The notes beneath the pieces were generated by a model, which saw only the letters and a program-made list of their open reading frames with translations, had not been told where the DNA came from and did no database searches. From positions 1 to 6,437 of the forward strand of contig DATITA010000157.1 of NCBI GenBank assembly GCA_035468355.1: a stretch of 6,437 nucleotides of DNA. The letters run 5' to 3'. A program made the translations under genes and the position numbers. This document shows, in pieces, positions 1 through 5,864 of the stretch; position 1 is the stretch's first letter; each line of letters starts with the position of its first letter. Source of the stretch: DATKSS01 sp035468355 (GTDB lineage: Bacteria > Chloroflexota > Dormibacteria > Dormibacterales > Dormibacteraceae).

Positions 1-542
1 TGGCGGTCGATCGGCAGGCGCTGGTCCAGGGCATCCAGCACGCGCGTGAACAGGCCGACGTCGTGGTCGTGCAGTTTCACTGGGGCAAGGAGTACGAGCG
101 CCAGCCGATGCCGGATCGCGGCGTGCCGACGCCAGACGACCCGGTCGTGATCGGCCACGACGCCATCGACTGGGGCGCCGACATCGTGATCGGCAACCAC
201 CCTCACTGGTACCAGGGCGTGGAGATCTACCACGGCAAGCTCATCACCTACGCGCACGGCAACTTCGTGTTCGACCAGATGTGGTCGGAAGAAACCCGCG
301 AGGGAGTGATCGGCACCTACACGTTCTACGGGACGCAGCTGGTCTCGGCGACCTGGAAGGCGGTCCGCAGCTACGACTACGGCCAGCCCGTCTTCATGAA
401 CCAGAAAGACAACGCGACCGCGCTGCAGACCATGGAGGCCGCGAGCGACCAGCTGGCGTCCAGGTTCCACGAGCCAACCACAAGCCCGGTCCCCGCCATG
501 CCGCCGCCGCCGGCCACCGCACCCGAGCACGCGCCCGCTTAG
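1..542 (+). CDS. CapA-family metallophosphatase-like protein, C-terminal part
   Basis: The gene enters from the left edge; the first complete in-frame codon is at base 3, and 179 residues are visible before the TAG at 540-542. The fragment carries the hallmarks of the PGA_cap/CapA family (calcineurin-like metallophosphatase fold, linked to poly-gamma-glutamate capsule synthesis in Bacillus): VVVQFHWGKEY (HWG at about visible residues 26-28), GADIVIGNHPHW (about 59-69) and the family-typical AHGNFVFDQ (about 84-92). The histidines in these motifs are the expected metal or active-site positions of the fold. After the domain there is a helical stretch and a Pro/Ala-rich tail, probably disordered. 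The N-terminus, where a signal or membrane anchor would lie, is outside the window. No other capsule gene (CapB, CapC) is visible, so a real role in poly-glutamate synthesis is not shown; many CapA homologues in non-capsulated bacteria are of unknown function. Family assignment is solid, the biochemical role is not. Confidence 0.88.
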   Translation, partial: AVDRQALVQGIQHAREQADVVVVQFHWGKEYERQPMPDRGVPTPDDPVVIGHDAIDWGADIVIGNHPHWYQGVEIYHGKLITYAHGNFVFDQMWSEETREGVIGTYTFYGTQLVSATWKAVRSYDYGQPVFMNQKDNATALQTMEAASDQLASRFHEPTTSPVPAMPPPPATAPEHAPA

Positions 543-602
543 GTAGACTGCTCGACAACTTACGTAGGGGGTTTCCGCCGTCGCAGCTTACGTCCCAGAA
601 CC

Positions 603-608
603 AGGAAG
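603..608 (+). promoter_or_regulatory. Ribosome binding site (AGGAAG) for the carboxypeptidase
   Basis: AGGAAG is a good Shine-Dalgarno match in the gap after the CapA-like gene. It lies 7 nt before an ACG codon at 616 that is in frame with the downstream carboxypeptidase, 11 nt before an out-of-frame GTG at 620, and 52 nt before the first standard in-frame start (GTG 661), which has no purine-rich site of its own. Its position argues that translation begins near 616 rather than at 661. Confidence 0.5.
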
Positions 609-660
609 CTCATACACGCGTGGCCGGCAGCGGCGCCGGCGCGACCGATTTGCCGTCTTC

Positions 661-1599
661 GTGGCGCTGGTTCTCGTCATGGCGGCGGCCGTCACCACGG
701 CGTTCGTGGCAGCCAACCATCGCGCGCCGATTCAGTTCAAGCTCGACCGCGCCAGTGCGCCGGCCGCGAAGTCATATGACCACTTCGACTTCTCGAGCTA
801 CTGGCTGCTGACCCACGGCCAGCCCAACCTGCCGATCCACGGGCAGGCCGCCTACCTGGTCGACCTCGACGCACGCCAGGTCCTGTGGGAGCGCGACCCG
901 GAGACCCCCCGCGCTCCGGCCAGCCTGACCAAGCTCATCACCGCGATGGTCGCGGTCGACGATGCCGGCTCGCTCGACCGCGTGGTGACCGTCCCGGTCC
1001 GCGCGACGCAGGTCATCCCAAGCCTGATGGGCGTGTCAGCCGGCGAGCAGCTGACGGTCAGAGAGCTCCTCGAAGGCCTTTTCCTCGACTCGGGCAACGA
1101 CGCGGCTGAGGCGTTGGCCGGAGGGATCGTGCCACGAGACCGCTTCATCAGGCAGATGAACCAGAAGGCAAAGAGCATCGGGCTCACCGCGAGCCATTTC
1201 GTCAATCCGAGCGGGCTCGACGCGGATGGCCACGTAATGTCGGCCCACGACCTCGTCCACACCGCCGCCTACCTTGACCAGTACTACCCCGAGCTGGCCG
1301 GCATCGCGGCGACCAGGGACGTCGCCATCCCCGCGACCGCCACGCACAAGGGCTTCTACCCGCACAACGTGAACCAGCTGCTGTTCAGCTACCCGGGCGC
1401 CACTGGCTTGAAGACCGGCCTCACAGACAACGCGGGCGGCTGCGAGCTCGGCACTGCGACGCGCAACGGCCGGCACCTCGTCGTGATCGTCATGAACGCC
1501 ACGCTCCATTCCACGGCCGACGCCACGGCGCTGCTCGACTACGGCTTCAGCGTCGACCCCCATCTCGCCTTCGGGCCCTTCTCGACGACCGCACACTAG
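661..1599 (+). CDS. D-alanyl-D-alanine carboxypeptidase (peptidase S11, DacF/PBP5-like)
   Basis: This is a serine carboxypeptidase that removes the terminal D-Ala from peptidoglycan stem peptides and limits cross-linking outside the cytoplasmic membrane. Numbered from GTG 661 (312 residues), all three penicillin-binding motifs are present and well spaced: SLTK at 88-91 (catalytic Ser88 and Lys91), SGN at 144-146 and KTG at 251-253. The block before the first motif (YLVDLDARQVLWERDP, about 65-80) is typical of S11. The protein ends soon after the catalytic domain, so the C-terminal beta domain and amphipathic anchor of E. coli PBP5 are absent. Attachment is instead by an N-terminal hydrophobic segment (about residues 1-19). 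Reading upstream in frame to 616 adds an arginine-rich stretch (RGRQRRRRDRF) directly before that segment, which makes a proper signal-anchor. I list the first standard start but think the protein begins at the ACG at 616. The in-frame stop at 565-567 limits any further extension. Confidence 0.92.
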   Translation: MALVLVMAAAVTTAFVAANHRAPIQFKLDRASAPAAKSYDHFDFSSYWLLTHGQPNLPIHGQAAYLVDLDARQVLWERDPETPRAPASLTKLITAMVAVDDAGSLDRVVTVPVRATQVIPSLMGVSAGEQLTVRELLEGLFLDSGNDAAEALAGGIVPRDRFIRQMNQKAKSIGLTASHFVNPSGLDADGHVMSAHDLVHTAAYLDQYYPELAGIAATRDVAIPATATHKGFYPHNVNQLLFSYPGATGLKTGLTDNAGGCELGTATRNGRHLVVIVMNATLHSTADATALLDYGFSVDPHLAFGPFSTTAH

Positions 1600-1605
1600 A
1601 CTTCG

Positions 1606-1802
1606 AGAGTGTCGCGACCCCGGGTTCCGCAGCCGATCGGCGGCATCGGCGGCCGGAGCCAAGGAAAGGGTGGCGCGGCGAGGAGCGCATCGCCAGGTGC
1701 GTGACGAAGTCGTGCCGGGCCCCTTGACGCAGGCTTCAGCGCCGAAGGCGCCCGGCCGCCTAGGACGCGAAGAGGCGGGGAACCTCGGGGGCGCGACACT
1801 CT
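1606..1802. repeat. Long imperfect inverted repeat filling the dac-eno gap
   Basis: The left arm 1606-1628 pairs with 1779-1802. It has 11 perfect pairs (1606-1616 with 1792-1802), one mismatch (A1617/G1791), 5 pairs (1618-1622 with 1786-1790), a one-base bulge (T1785) and 6 pairs (1623-1628 with 1779-1784). Further in and collinear, GGCGGCCGG at 1648-1656 pairs perfectly with CCGGCCGCC at 1752-1760. Local hairpins sit inside the arms: GCCGAT 1632-1637 with ATCGGC 1645-1650, and GCGCC-GAA-GGCGC at 1739-1751. An alternative outer pairing, CACTAGA 1594-1600 with TCTAGTG 1800-1806, reaches into the carboxypeptidase stop and the enolase start codon. I see no transposase, no convincing target-site duplication and no U-tract. 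It could be a MITE-like element, a structured 5' leader of enolase, or both. The inverted repeat is seen directly; its nature is inferred. Confidence 0.75.
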
Positions 1803-1803
1803 A

Positions 1804-3078
1804 GTGGCGCAAGCACTCACCGGGTTGACCGCTCTCGAGGTGCTCGATTCGAGGGGGAATCCGACCATCGCCGTGACCGCGCGCACGGACCGCGGCACGG
1901 GAAGGGCCATCGTCCCCTCCGGGGCGTCGACCGGCGTCCACGAGGCGGTCGAGCTCCGCGACGGCGACCCCAGGCGCTTCGGCGGAAAGGGCGTGACCAT
2001 GGCCGTGGCCAACGTCAACGGGGAGATCGCCAAGCGGCTGCTGGGCTTCGACGTGAGCGACCAGAAGGGCCTGGACGCTGCGCTCATCGAGCTCGACGGC
2101 ACGCCGAACAAGGGCAGGCTCGGGGCCAACGCCATCCTCGGCGTCTCGCTCGCCGTGGCCCACGCCGCTGCCGCGATCGAGGGCCTGCCGCTCTATCGCC
2201 ACTTCGGTGGGGAAAAGGCTTGCCTTTTGCCGCTGCCGATGGCGAACATCCTCAACGGCGGCGTGCACGCGGACACCTCGGTCGACCTGCAGGAGTTCAT
2301 GGTGTGCCCGGTTGGCGCGTCGCGTTTCGCGGAGGCGATACGCGCGGTGTCCGAGGTGTACCACGCGCTGAAGAACGTGCTGCACGGGCAGGGATTGGCG
2401 ACTGGAGTGGGGGACGAGGGAGGTTTCGCGCCGAGCCTTGATTCCAACGAGGATGCGCTGAAGCTCATCGTCGAGGCGATCCAGAAAGCCGGTTACAGGC
2501 CTGGAGCGGATGTCGCGATCGCGCTCGATCCCGCCGCCAGCGAGTTCTACAAGGACGGCCAATATGTCCTGAAGGGCGAGGGGCGCACCCTGGACGCCCC
2601 CGCGCTGGTCAAGCTCTACGAGGACTGGATCGGCCGCTACCCGATCGTCTCGATCGAAGACGGCATGGCCGAGGACGACTGGGACGGCTGGCGGTTGCTG
2701 ACTGACACGATCGGCGATCGAGTGCAACTGGTCGGTGACGACCTGTTCGTTACCAACGTCGAGCGCTTGAAGGAGGGCATCGAGCGCAAGGTCGCGAACT
2801 CGATCCTCATCAAGGTCAACCAGATCGGCACCCTGACCGAGACGCTGGACGCGATCGAGCTCGCCCGCCAGGCCGGCTACAGCTCGGTCATCTCGCACCG
2901 CTCCGGTGAGACCGAGGACACGACCATCGCCGACCTCGCCGTCGCGACGGACGCTGGGATGATCAAGACCGGCGCCCCGGCTCGCTCGGAACGCGTGGCG
3001 AAGTACAACCGGCTGCTCTTCATCGAGGCCGAGCTCGGCCGCTCGGCCGTCTACGCCGGCCGCTCCCGGCTGAGGTGA
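1804..3078 (+). CDS. eno: Enolase (phosphopyruvate hydratase)
   Basis: Cytosolic glycolytic and gluconeogenic enzyme interconverting 2-phosphoglycerate and phosphoenolpyruvate with two Mg2+ ions. The 424-residue length matches bacterial enolases. The N-terminal signature EVLDSRGNPT is at about 12-21, with the mobile substrate loop SGAST (39-43) and His155 in NGGVHAD. By comparison with the family, the catalytic acids are Glu164 (QEF) and Glu205 (GDEGGFAP). The metal ligands are Asp242 (ALDPA), Glu285 (SIEDGM) and an Asp of the GDD at 311-313. The catalytic base is Lys337 (ILIKVNQIGT), and the substrate-binding residues are His365-Arg366-Ser367 (SHRSGETEDT) and Lys388 (IKTGAP). Nothing essential is missing. 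HADT at 155-158 replaces the more usual HADN. GTG 1804 gives the usual short N-terminal lead before the signature and no better start exists. The only SD-like sequence is a G-run about 12 nt upstream, inside the inverted-repeat arm. The stop overlaps the next gene's GTG by 4 bp. Confidence 0.98.
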   Translation: MAQALTGLTALEVLDSRGNPTIAVTARTDRGTGRAIVPSGASTGVHEAVELRDGDPRRFGGKGVTMAVANVNGEIAKRLLGFDVSDQKGLDAALIELDGTPNKGRLGANAILGVSLAVAHAAAAIEGLPLYRHFGGEKACLLPLPMANILNGGVHADTSVDLQEFMVCPVGASRFAEAIRAVSEVYHALKNVLHGQGLATGVGDEGGFAPSLDSNEDALKLIVEAIQKAGYRPGADVAIALDPAASEFYKDGQYVLKGEGRTLDAPALVKLYEDWIGRYPIVSIEDGMAEDDWDGWRLLTDTIGDRVQLVGDDLFVTNVERLKEGIERKVANSILIKVNQIGTLTETLDAIELARQAGYSSVISHRSGETEDTTIADLAVATDAGMIKTGAPARSERVAKYNRLLFIEAELGRSAVYAGRSRLR

Positions 3079-4232
3079 AGCTTTCCACCCGCGCCGTCCA
3101 CTCGGGCCGCGAGCTCGGCGCGCGAAGTCCTCTCGCACCTGACCTGAGCCCGGCCGCCGTCCACGTCTACAAGGACCTGGATGACTACGAGGCGGTCGCG
3201 CGCGGCGAGCGTCCAGGTCATTACTACGGAAGGAACTCCAACAGCAACCGCGACATGCTCGAGCGCGCGGTCGCCGAGCTGGAGGGCGCCGAGTCCGGCG
3301 TGGCCACCGGGTCAGGAATGTCCGCCCTACACGCTGCGATTCTCGCCCTCGCTCCGCGACCGGCCTCGATCGTCGCGACCCGTGAGCTCTACGGCGGGAC
3401 GGCGGTCCTCCTGCGCCAGGATCTCGAACCAGCCGGGTACGTAATTCATTTCCTGGACTTCGGCGACCTCGACGCCGTCAAGCGTGCAATGGACGGCGCC
3501 GGCCTTGTGCTGGCCGAGACCATCACCAACCCGCTGTGTCACGTGCCCGACCTCGAGGCGATCGGGGCGATGGCGCGCGAGCGGCAGATCCCGCTCCTGG
3601 TCGACAACACGTTTGCCAGCCCCATCCTCTGCCGTCCGCTCGAGCTCGGCGCGACGGTGGTGATGCACAGCGCCACCAAGTACCTGGGCGGGCATTCGGA
3701 CCTCGTAGCTGGGGTCATCGTCGGCAGTGCCGCCGCGATGGGCGCCGCGCGCGCGCGCGCCGTGCGGACCGGGACGCCCCTGGGGCCATTCGAGGCATGG
3801 CTCGCGCTGCGCGGCCTGCGCACCCTCGAGGTGCGCATGCGCCGTCACAGCGACAACTCGCTCGCTTTGGCCGGCGCGATGCGCACGATGCCCGGCGTCG
3901 CGCGCGTCCACCATCCACTGCTCGAGGGTTCGCCCTCCTACGAGGTGGCGCGCCGGGTGCTGCCGGAGGGCGCCGGGGGAATGATGGCTTTCGATCTCGA
4001 AGGGGGCCGGGCAGCCGTGCAGCGCATGATGGACCGCTTCCAGCTGGTCACGTTTGCCGCCAGCCTGGGCGGCGTCGAGACGACGATCTCGTACCCGGAG
4101 ATCACCTCCCACCGGTCGATGACGGCCGAGGAGCGGGCGGAGCTCGGCGTCGGCCCGGGCACCGTGCGCGTCTCGGTCGGCATCGAAGATGCGGACGACG
4201 TCATCGCCGACTTCGCGCAGGCCCTCGCCTGA
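3075..4232 (+). CDS. Cys/Met metabolism PLP-dependent enzyme (cystathionine gamma-synthase/lyase family)
   Basis: A 385-residue fold-type I PLP enzyme of the transsulfuration family. The PLP lysine is Lys202 in HSATKYLGGHSD; Asp177 (LVDNTF) should contact the pyridine nitrogen and Tyr106 (ELYGGT) should stack on PLP. Tyr51/Arg53 (YYGR) are the phosphate-binding pair donated across the dimer, and Arg365 (VRVSVGIED) is the expected substrate-carboxylate arginine. SLGGVET (330-336) is the typical C-terminal family motif. The glycine after LYG, where methionine gamma-lyases carry a reactive cysteine, argues against that activity. Family members include cystathionine gamma-synthase (MetB), cystathionine gamma-lyase and O-acylhomoserine sulfhydrylases, and sequence alone does not separate these here. 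The N-terminal third is divergent: the usual R-x-x-N-P-T after the phosphate-binding arginine reads RNSNSN, and the PIYQTST-like block is replaced. The start GTG overlaps the enolase stop (GTGA). A cysteine synthase two genes downstream supports a role in sulfur amino-acid metabolism. Confidence 0.9.
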   Translation: MKLSTRAVHSGRELGARSPLAPDLSPAAVHVYKDLDDYEAVARGERPGHYYGRNSNSNRDMLERAVAELEGAESGVATGSGMSALHAAILALAPRPASIVATRELYGGTAVLLRQDLEPAGYVIHFLDFGDLDAVKRAMDGAGLVLAETITNPLCHVPDLEAIGAMARERQIPLLVDNTFASPILCRPLELGATVVMHSATKYLGGHSDLVAGVIVGSAAAMGAARARAVRTGTPLGPFEAWLALRGLRTLEVRMRRHSDNSLALAGAMRTMPGVARVHHPLLEGSPSYEVARRVLPEGAGGMMAFDLEGGRAAVQRMMDRFQLVTFAASLGGVETTISYPEITSHRSMTAEERAELGVGPGTVRVSVGIEDADDVIADFAQALA

Positions 4233-4236
4233 GGTC

Positions 4237-4479
4237 ATGGCCGCATACACGCTGTTGCAGCTGCTCGAGGTCGCGCTGGCCGGTGGCATCGTGCTCTACG
4301 GAGTGCTGGCCAAAAACTCCTCGGTCACGCTGCTGGGCGCTGGCTTCTTGGCCGGGAAGGCGATCCTCAACATCCTCGCGCCGGAGGGCGGCACGGTGTA
4401 CCGCAGGTCGCTGATCGGCTACGGGGTCGCCGGGTTGCTCGTCCTGGGGGGCGTGCTGGCCGTCCACTTCGCCGGTTGA
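4237..4479 (+). CDS. Small three-helix membrane protein, unknown function
   Basis: I do not recognise this 80-residue protein. It has three likely transmembrane helices at about residues 4-24, 29-47 and 58-78. Short polar turns separate them: AKNSS at 25-29 and APEGGTVYRR at 48-57, the latter ending in two arginines. It has no cysteine and no catalytic motif. ATG 4237 starts 4 nt after the previous stop. An in-frame ATG at 4189 would add 16 polar residues but lies well inside the upstream gene and has no better ribosome site. The SD is poor: GAGG at 4231-4234 is only 2 nt from the ATG, so translational coupling is likely. Its stop overlaps the TTG start of the next gene (TTGA). It does not resemble a ThiS/CysO-type sulfur carrier, being fully hydrophobic and lacking a C-terminal Gly-Gly. 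Its place between two sulfur-metabolism enzymes suggests co-expression, but no function can be assigned. Confidence 0.7.
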   Translation: MAAYTLLQLLEVALAGGIVLYGVLAKNSSVTLLGAGFLAGKAILNILAPEGGTVYRRSLIGYGVAGLLVLGGVLAVHFAG

Positions 4480-5429
4480 CCGCTCTTCCTATCCTTTCTG
4501 TAGAAGTGGTTCAAAAGCTCGTCACACCAGGCATTACGAAGCTGGTCGGCCACACACCGCTCTTGCGCGTGAGGCTTTTCGAGCGCGAGTTTCCGCGCGT
4601 CGAGGTCTACGCCAAGGCCGAATGGTTCAACCCCGGCGGCTCGGTCAAGGACCGGGCCGCGCTTTCGATGATCGAGGACGGCGAGCGGCGAGGCGCCCTG
4701 ACGCACGACAAGACGATCATAGATTCCACGTCGGGCAACACCGGCATCGCTTATGCGCTGGTCGGCGCGGCCAAAGGCTATCGCGTGAAGCTCGTCATGC
4801 CCGGCAACGTGAGCGCAGAGCGCAAGGCGCTGGTCACCGCCTACGGGGCGGAGATCGTCTACAGCGACGCGGGCGAAGGGTCGGACGGCGCGATCCGGAT
4901 GGTGCGCGACCTGGTCGCGATGGACCCCGACGCCTACTTCTACCCGGACCAGTACTCCAACGAGGCCAACTGGCGCGCGCACTACGAGGGCACGGGGGTC
5001 GAGATCCTGGAGCAGACCTCGGGACGCCTGACGCACTTCATCGCGGGCCTCGGCACCACCGGGACCTTCGTGGGGACCTCGCGCCGCCTCAAGGAGCACG
5101 ACGCCGCGATCAAGACGATTGCGGTCCAACCCGAGGACCCGTTTCACGGCCTGGAAGGCCTCAAGCACCTGCCTACTTCGATCGTGCCGGGCATCTGGGA
5201 CTCGCGGATCGCCGACGAGGTGTGGGAGGCGCCGACCGAGCCGGCCTACGACATCGCACGCGCCTTGGCGCGCACCGAAGGACTGCTGGTCGGCCACTCC
5301 AGCGGCGCAGCTCTGTGGGCGGTGCGAAAGCTAGCCGCCACGATTCGCGAGGGCGTCGTCGTCACCGTCTTTCCCGACTCCGGCGACCGCTACCTGTCGA
5401 CCGGGCTCTACGGCGCCAAGCGCCGATGA
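4476..5429 (+). CDS. cysM: CysM-like cysteine synthase (PLP fold-type II)
   Basis: A beta-replacement enzyme expected to join O-acetylserine or O-phosphoserine with a sulfur donor to form L-cysteine. In the 317-residue frame the PLP lysine is Lys58 in NPGGSVKDR, the substrate-carboxylate loop is TSGNTG (85-90) and the PLP phosphate loop is GLGTTGT (191-197). The pyridine-nitrogen serine is probably Ser302 (PDSGDRYLST). No CBS or heme domain is present, so a cystathionine beta-synthase of the animal type is unlikely. The GLGTTGTxxGTxRxLxEH block and the ending YLSTGxY resemble mycobacterial CysM. Lys230 (GLEGLKHL) falls, by my alignment from memory, at the Arg220 position that binds O-phosphoserine in that enzyme. 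The longer C-terminal tail of mycobacterial CysM is absent. TTG 4476 overlaps the upstream stop (TTGA); GTG 4506 is an alternative that would still retain the domain. The end overlaps the Mec-like gene (ATGA), strongly suggesting a joint role. Confidence 0.93.
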   Translation: MTALPILSVEVVQKLVTPGITKLVGHTPLLRVRLFEREFPRVEVYAKAEWFNPGGSVKDRAALSMIEDGERRGALTHDKTIIDSTSGNTGIAYALVGAAKGYRVKLVMPGNVSAERKALVTAYGAEIVYSDAGEGSDGAIRMVRDLVAMDPDAYFYPDQYSNEANWRAHYEGTGVEILEQTSGRLTHFIAGLGTTGTFVGTSRRLKEHDAAIKTIAVQPEDPFHGLEGLKHLPTSIVPGIWDSRIADEVWEAPTEPAYDIARALARTEGLLVGHSSGAALWAVRKLAATIREGVVVTVFPDSGDRYLSTGLYGAKRR

Positions 5430-5836
5430 GAATCCTCCAAGCGCCCATGGACGAGATCCGAGCGCACGGCGCCGAGGGTTACCCGCACGAGATCTGCGGG
5501 ATCATGCTCGGACCGCGCGGTGACGGCACGGTGACCGAGGTGAGGCGAGCCCGCAACATCGTGGTCGATCGCGCCCGGGACCGCTACGAGATCGACCCCC
5601 GCGACCACATCCGGATCCAGCGCGAGGCCGATGCCACCGGTCTCGACATGGTGGGCTACTACCACAGCCACCCCGACCACCCGGCCCAGGCGTCGCGCTT
5701 CGACACGGAGCGGGCGTGGGCGGGGTACGTCTACCTGATAGTCGCGGTGCACGACGGCAAGCCGGTGGACGCCAACGCGTTCGTCGCGGACAAAGACGGC
5801 GGCCCATTCCGCTCCGAGCCGCTGGAGATCGCCTGA
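5426..5836 (+). CDS. JAMM/MPN+ zinc metallopeptidase, Mec-like (M67 family)
   Basis: A 136-residue stand-alone JAMM domain. The zinc-site motif is complete: Glu22 (PHEICGIMLG) as the general base and HSHPDHPAQASRFD at 80-93, giving His80, His82, Ser90 and Asp93 in the exact H-x-H-x7-S-x2-D spacing. Bacterial members of this size include Mec of Mycobacterium tuberculosis, which cleaves newly formed cysteine from the C-terminus of the sulfur carrier CysO, and enzymes that process ubiquitin-like ThiS/MoaD proteins before thiocarboxylation. ATG 5426 overlaps the cysteine synthase stop by 4 bp (ATGA), so the two are translationally coupled. The same reading frame stays open upstream through the cysteine synthase, but the domain begins exactly at this ATG, so the upstream part is a frame shadow. 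The gene pair makes CysO-type cysteine synthesis the best guess, yet no carrier gene is in view. Family certain; substrate inferred. Confidence 0.93.
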   Translation: MRILQAPMDEIRAHGAEGYPHEICGIMLGPRGDGTVTEVRRARNIVVDRARDRYEIDPRDHIRIQREADATGLDMVGYYHSHPDHPAQASRFDTERAWAGYVYLIVAVHDGKPVDANAFVADKDGGPFRSEPLEIA

Positions 5837-5864
5837 CGGCGGACGCTCCGGACCACTCGGGGAA

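Larger units (their letters stand above)
1804..5836 (+). other. Probable operon: eno, transsulfuration enzyme, small membrane protein, cysM, mec-like
   Basis: Five same-strand genes follow each other with a 4-bp overlap (GTGA at 3075-3078), a 4-nt gap (4233-4236), a 4-bp overlap (TTGA at 4476-4479) and a 4-bp overlap (ATGA at 5426-5429). No terminator-like sequence or gap that could hold a promoter lies between them, so a single transcript with translational coupling is the simplest reading. The 204-bp gap upstream and the 100-bp gap before der are the natural limits. Transcription is inferred from spacing only. Confidence 0.7.

Noticed and set aside
559..593. Direct repeat CTTACGT at 559-565 and 587-593 upstream of the carboxypeptidase
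   Set aside because: Seven bases repeated once over 28 bp is close to chance; there is no symmetric operator pattern or matching promoter.
281..811. Open frame bridging the CapA-like gene and the carboxypeptidase start
   Set aside because: It is a shifted-frame shadow of two supported genes with Arg-rich low-complexity translation. The GTG at 620 in this frame does not lead into the carboxypeptidase without a frameshift.
1724..1766. TTGACG at 1724-1729 as a -35 box for enolase
   Set aside because: No reasonable -10 lies at 16-19 nt; the nearest candidate, TAGGAC at 1761, gives a 31-nt spacer.
1801..3138. Long open frame on the minus strand opposite enolase (445 codons)
   Set aside because: It mirrors the codon pattern of a certain enolase gene, its translation is rich in Arg, Val and Asp with no domain, and such antisense frames are common in high-GC DNA. 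The same applies to the minus-strand frames at 852-1262, 1036-1662, 3327-4289, 4419-5297 and 5408-6386.
3738..3766. Alternating GC tract (Z-DNA-like) inside the transsulfuration gene
   Set aside because: It encodes an ordinary Ala/Arg helix (AARARAV) and is expected from third-position GC bias.
4237..4479. Small protein as the missing CysO/ThiS-like carrier
   Set aside because: It is nearly all transmembrane, has no beta-grasp pattern and ends in His-Phe-Ala-Gly rather than Gly-Gly.
4476..4506. Internal promoter (TTGACC ... TAGAAG) before cysM
   Set aside because: The 19-nt spacer is long, the -10 is weak, and the TTGACC is the gene's own overlapping start. Without a downstream start near a new mRNA end it has no clear use.
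4622..5425. Open frame running into the JAMM gene, suggesting a 404-residue fusion
   Set aside because: The upstream part lies in another frame over the well-supported cysteine synthase and reads as Arg/Gly/His-rich low-complexity sequence. The JAMM domain begins exactly at ATG 5426.
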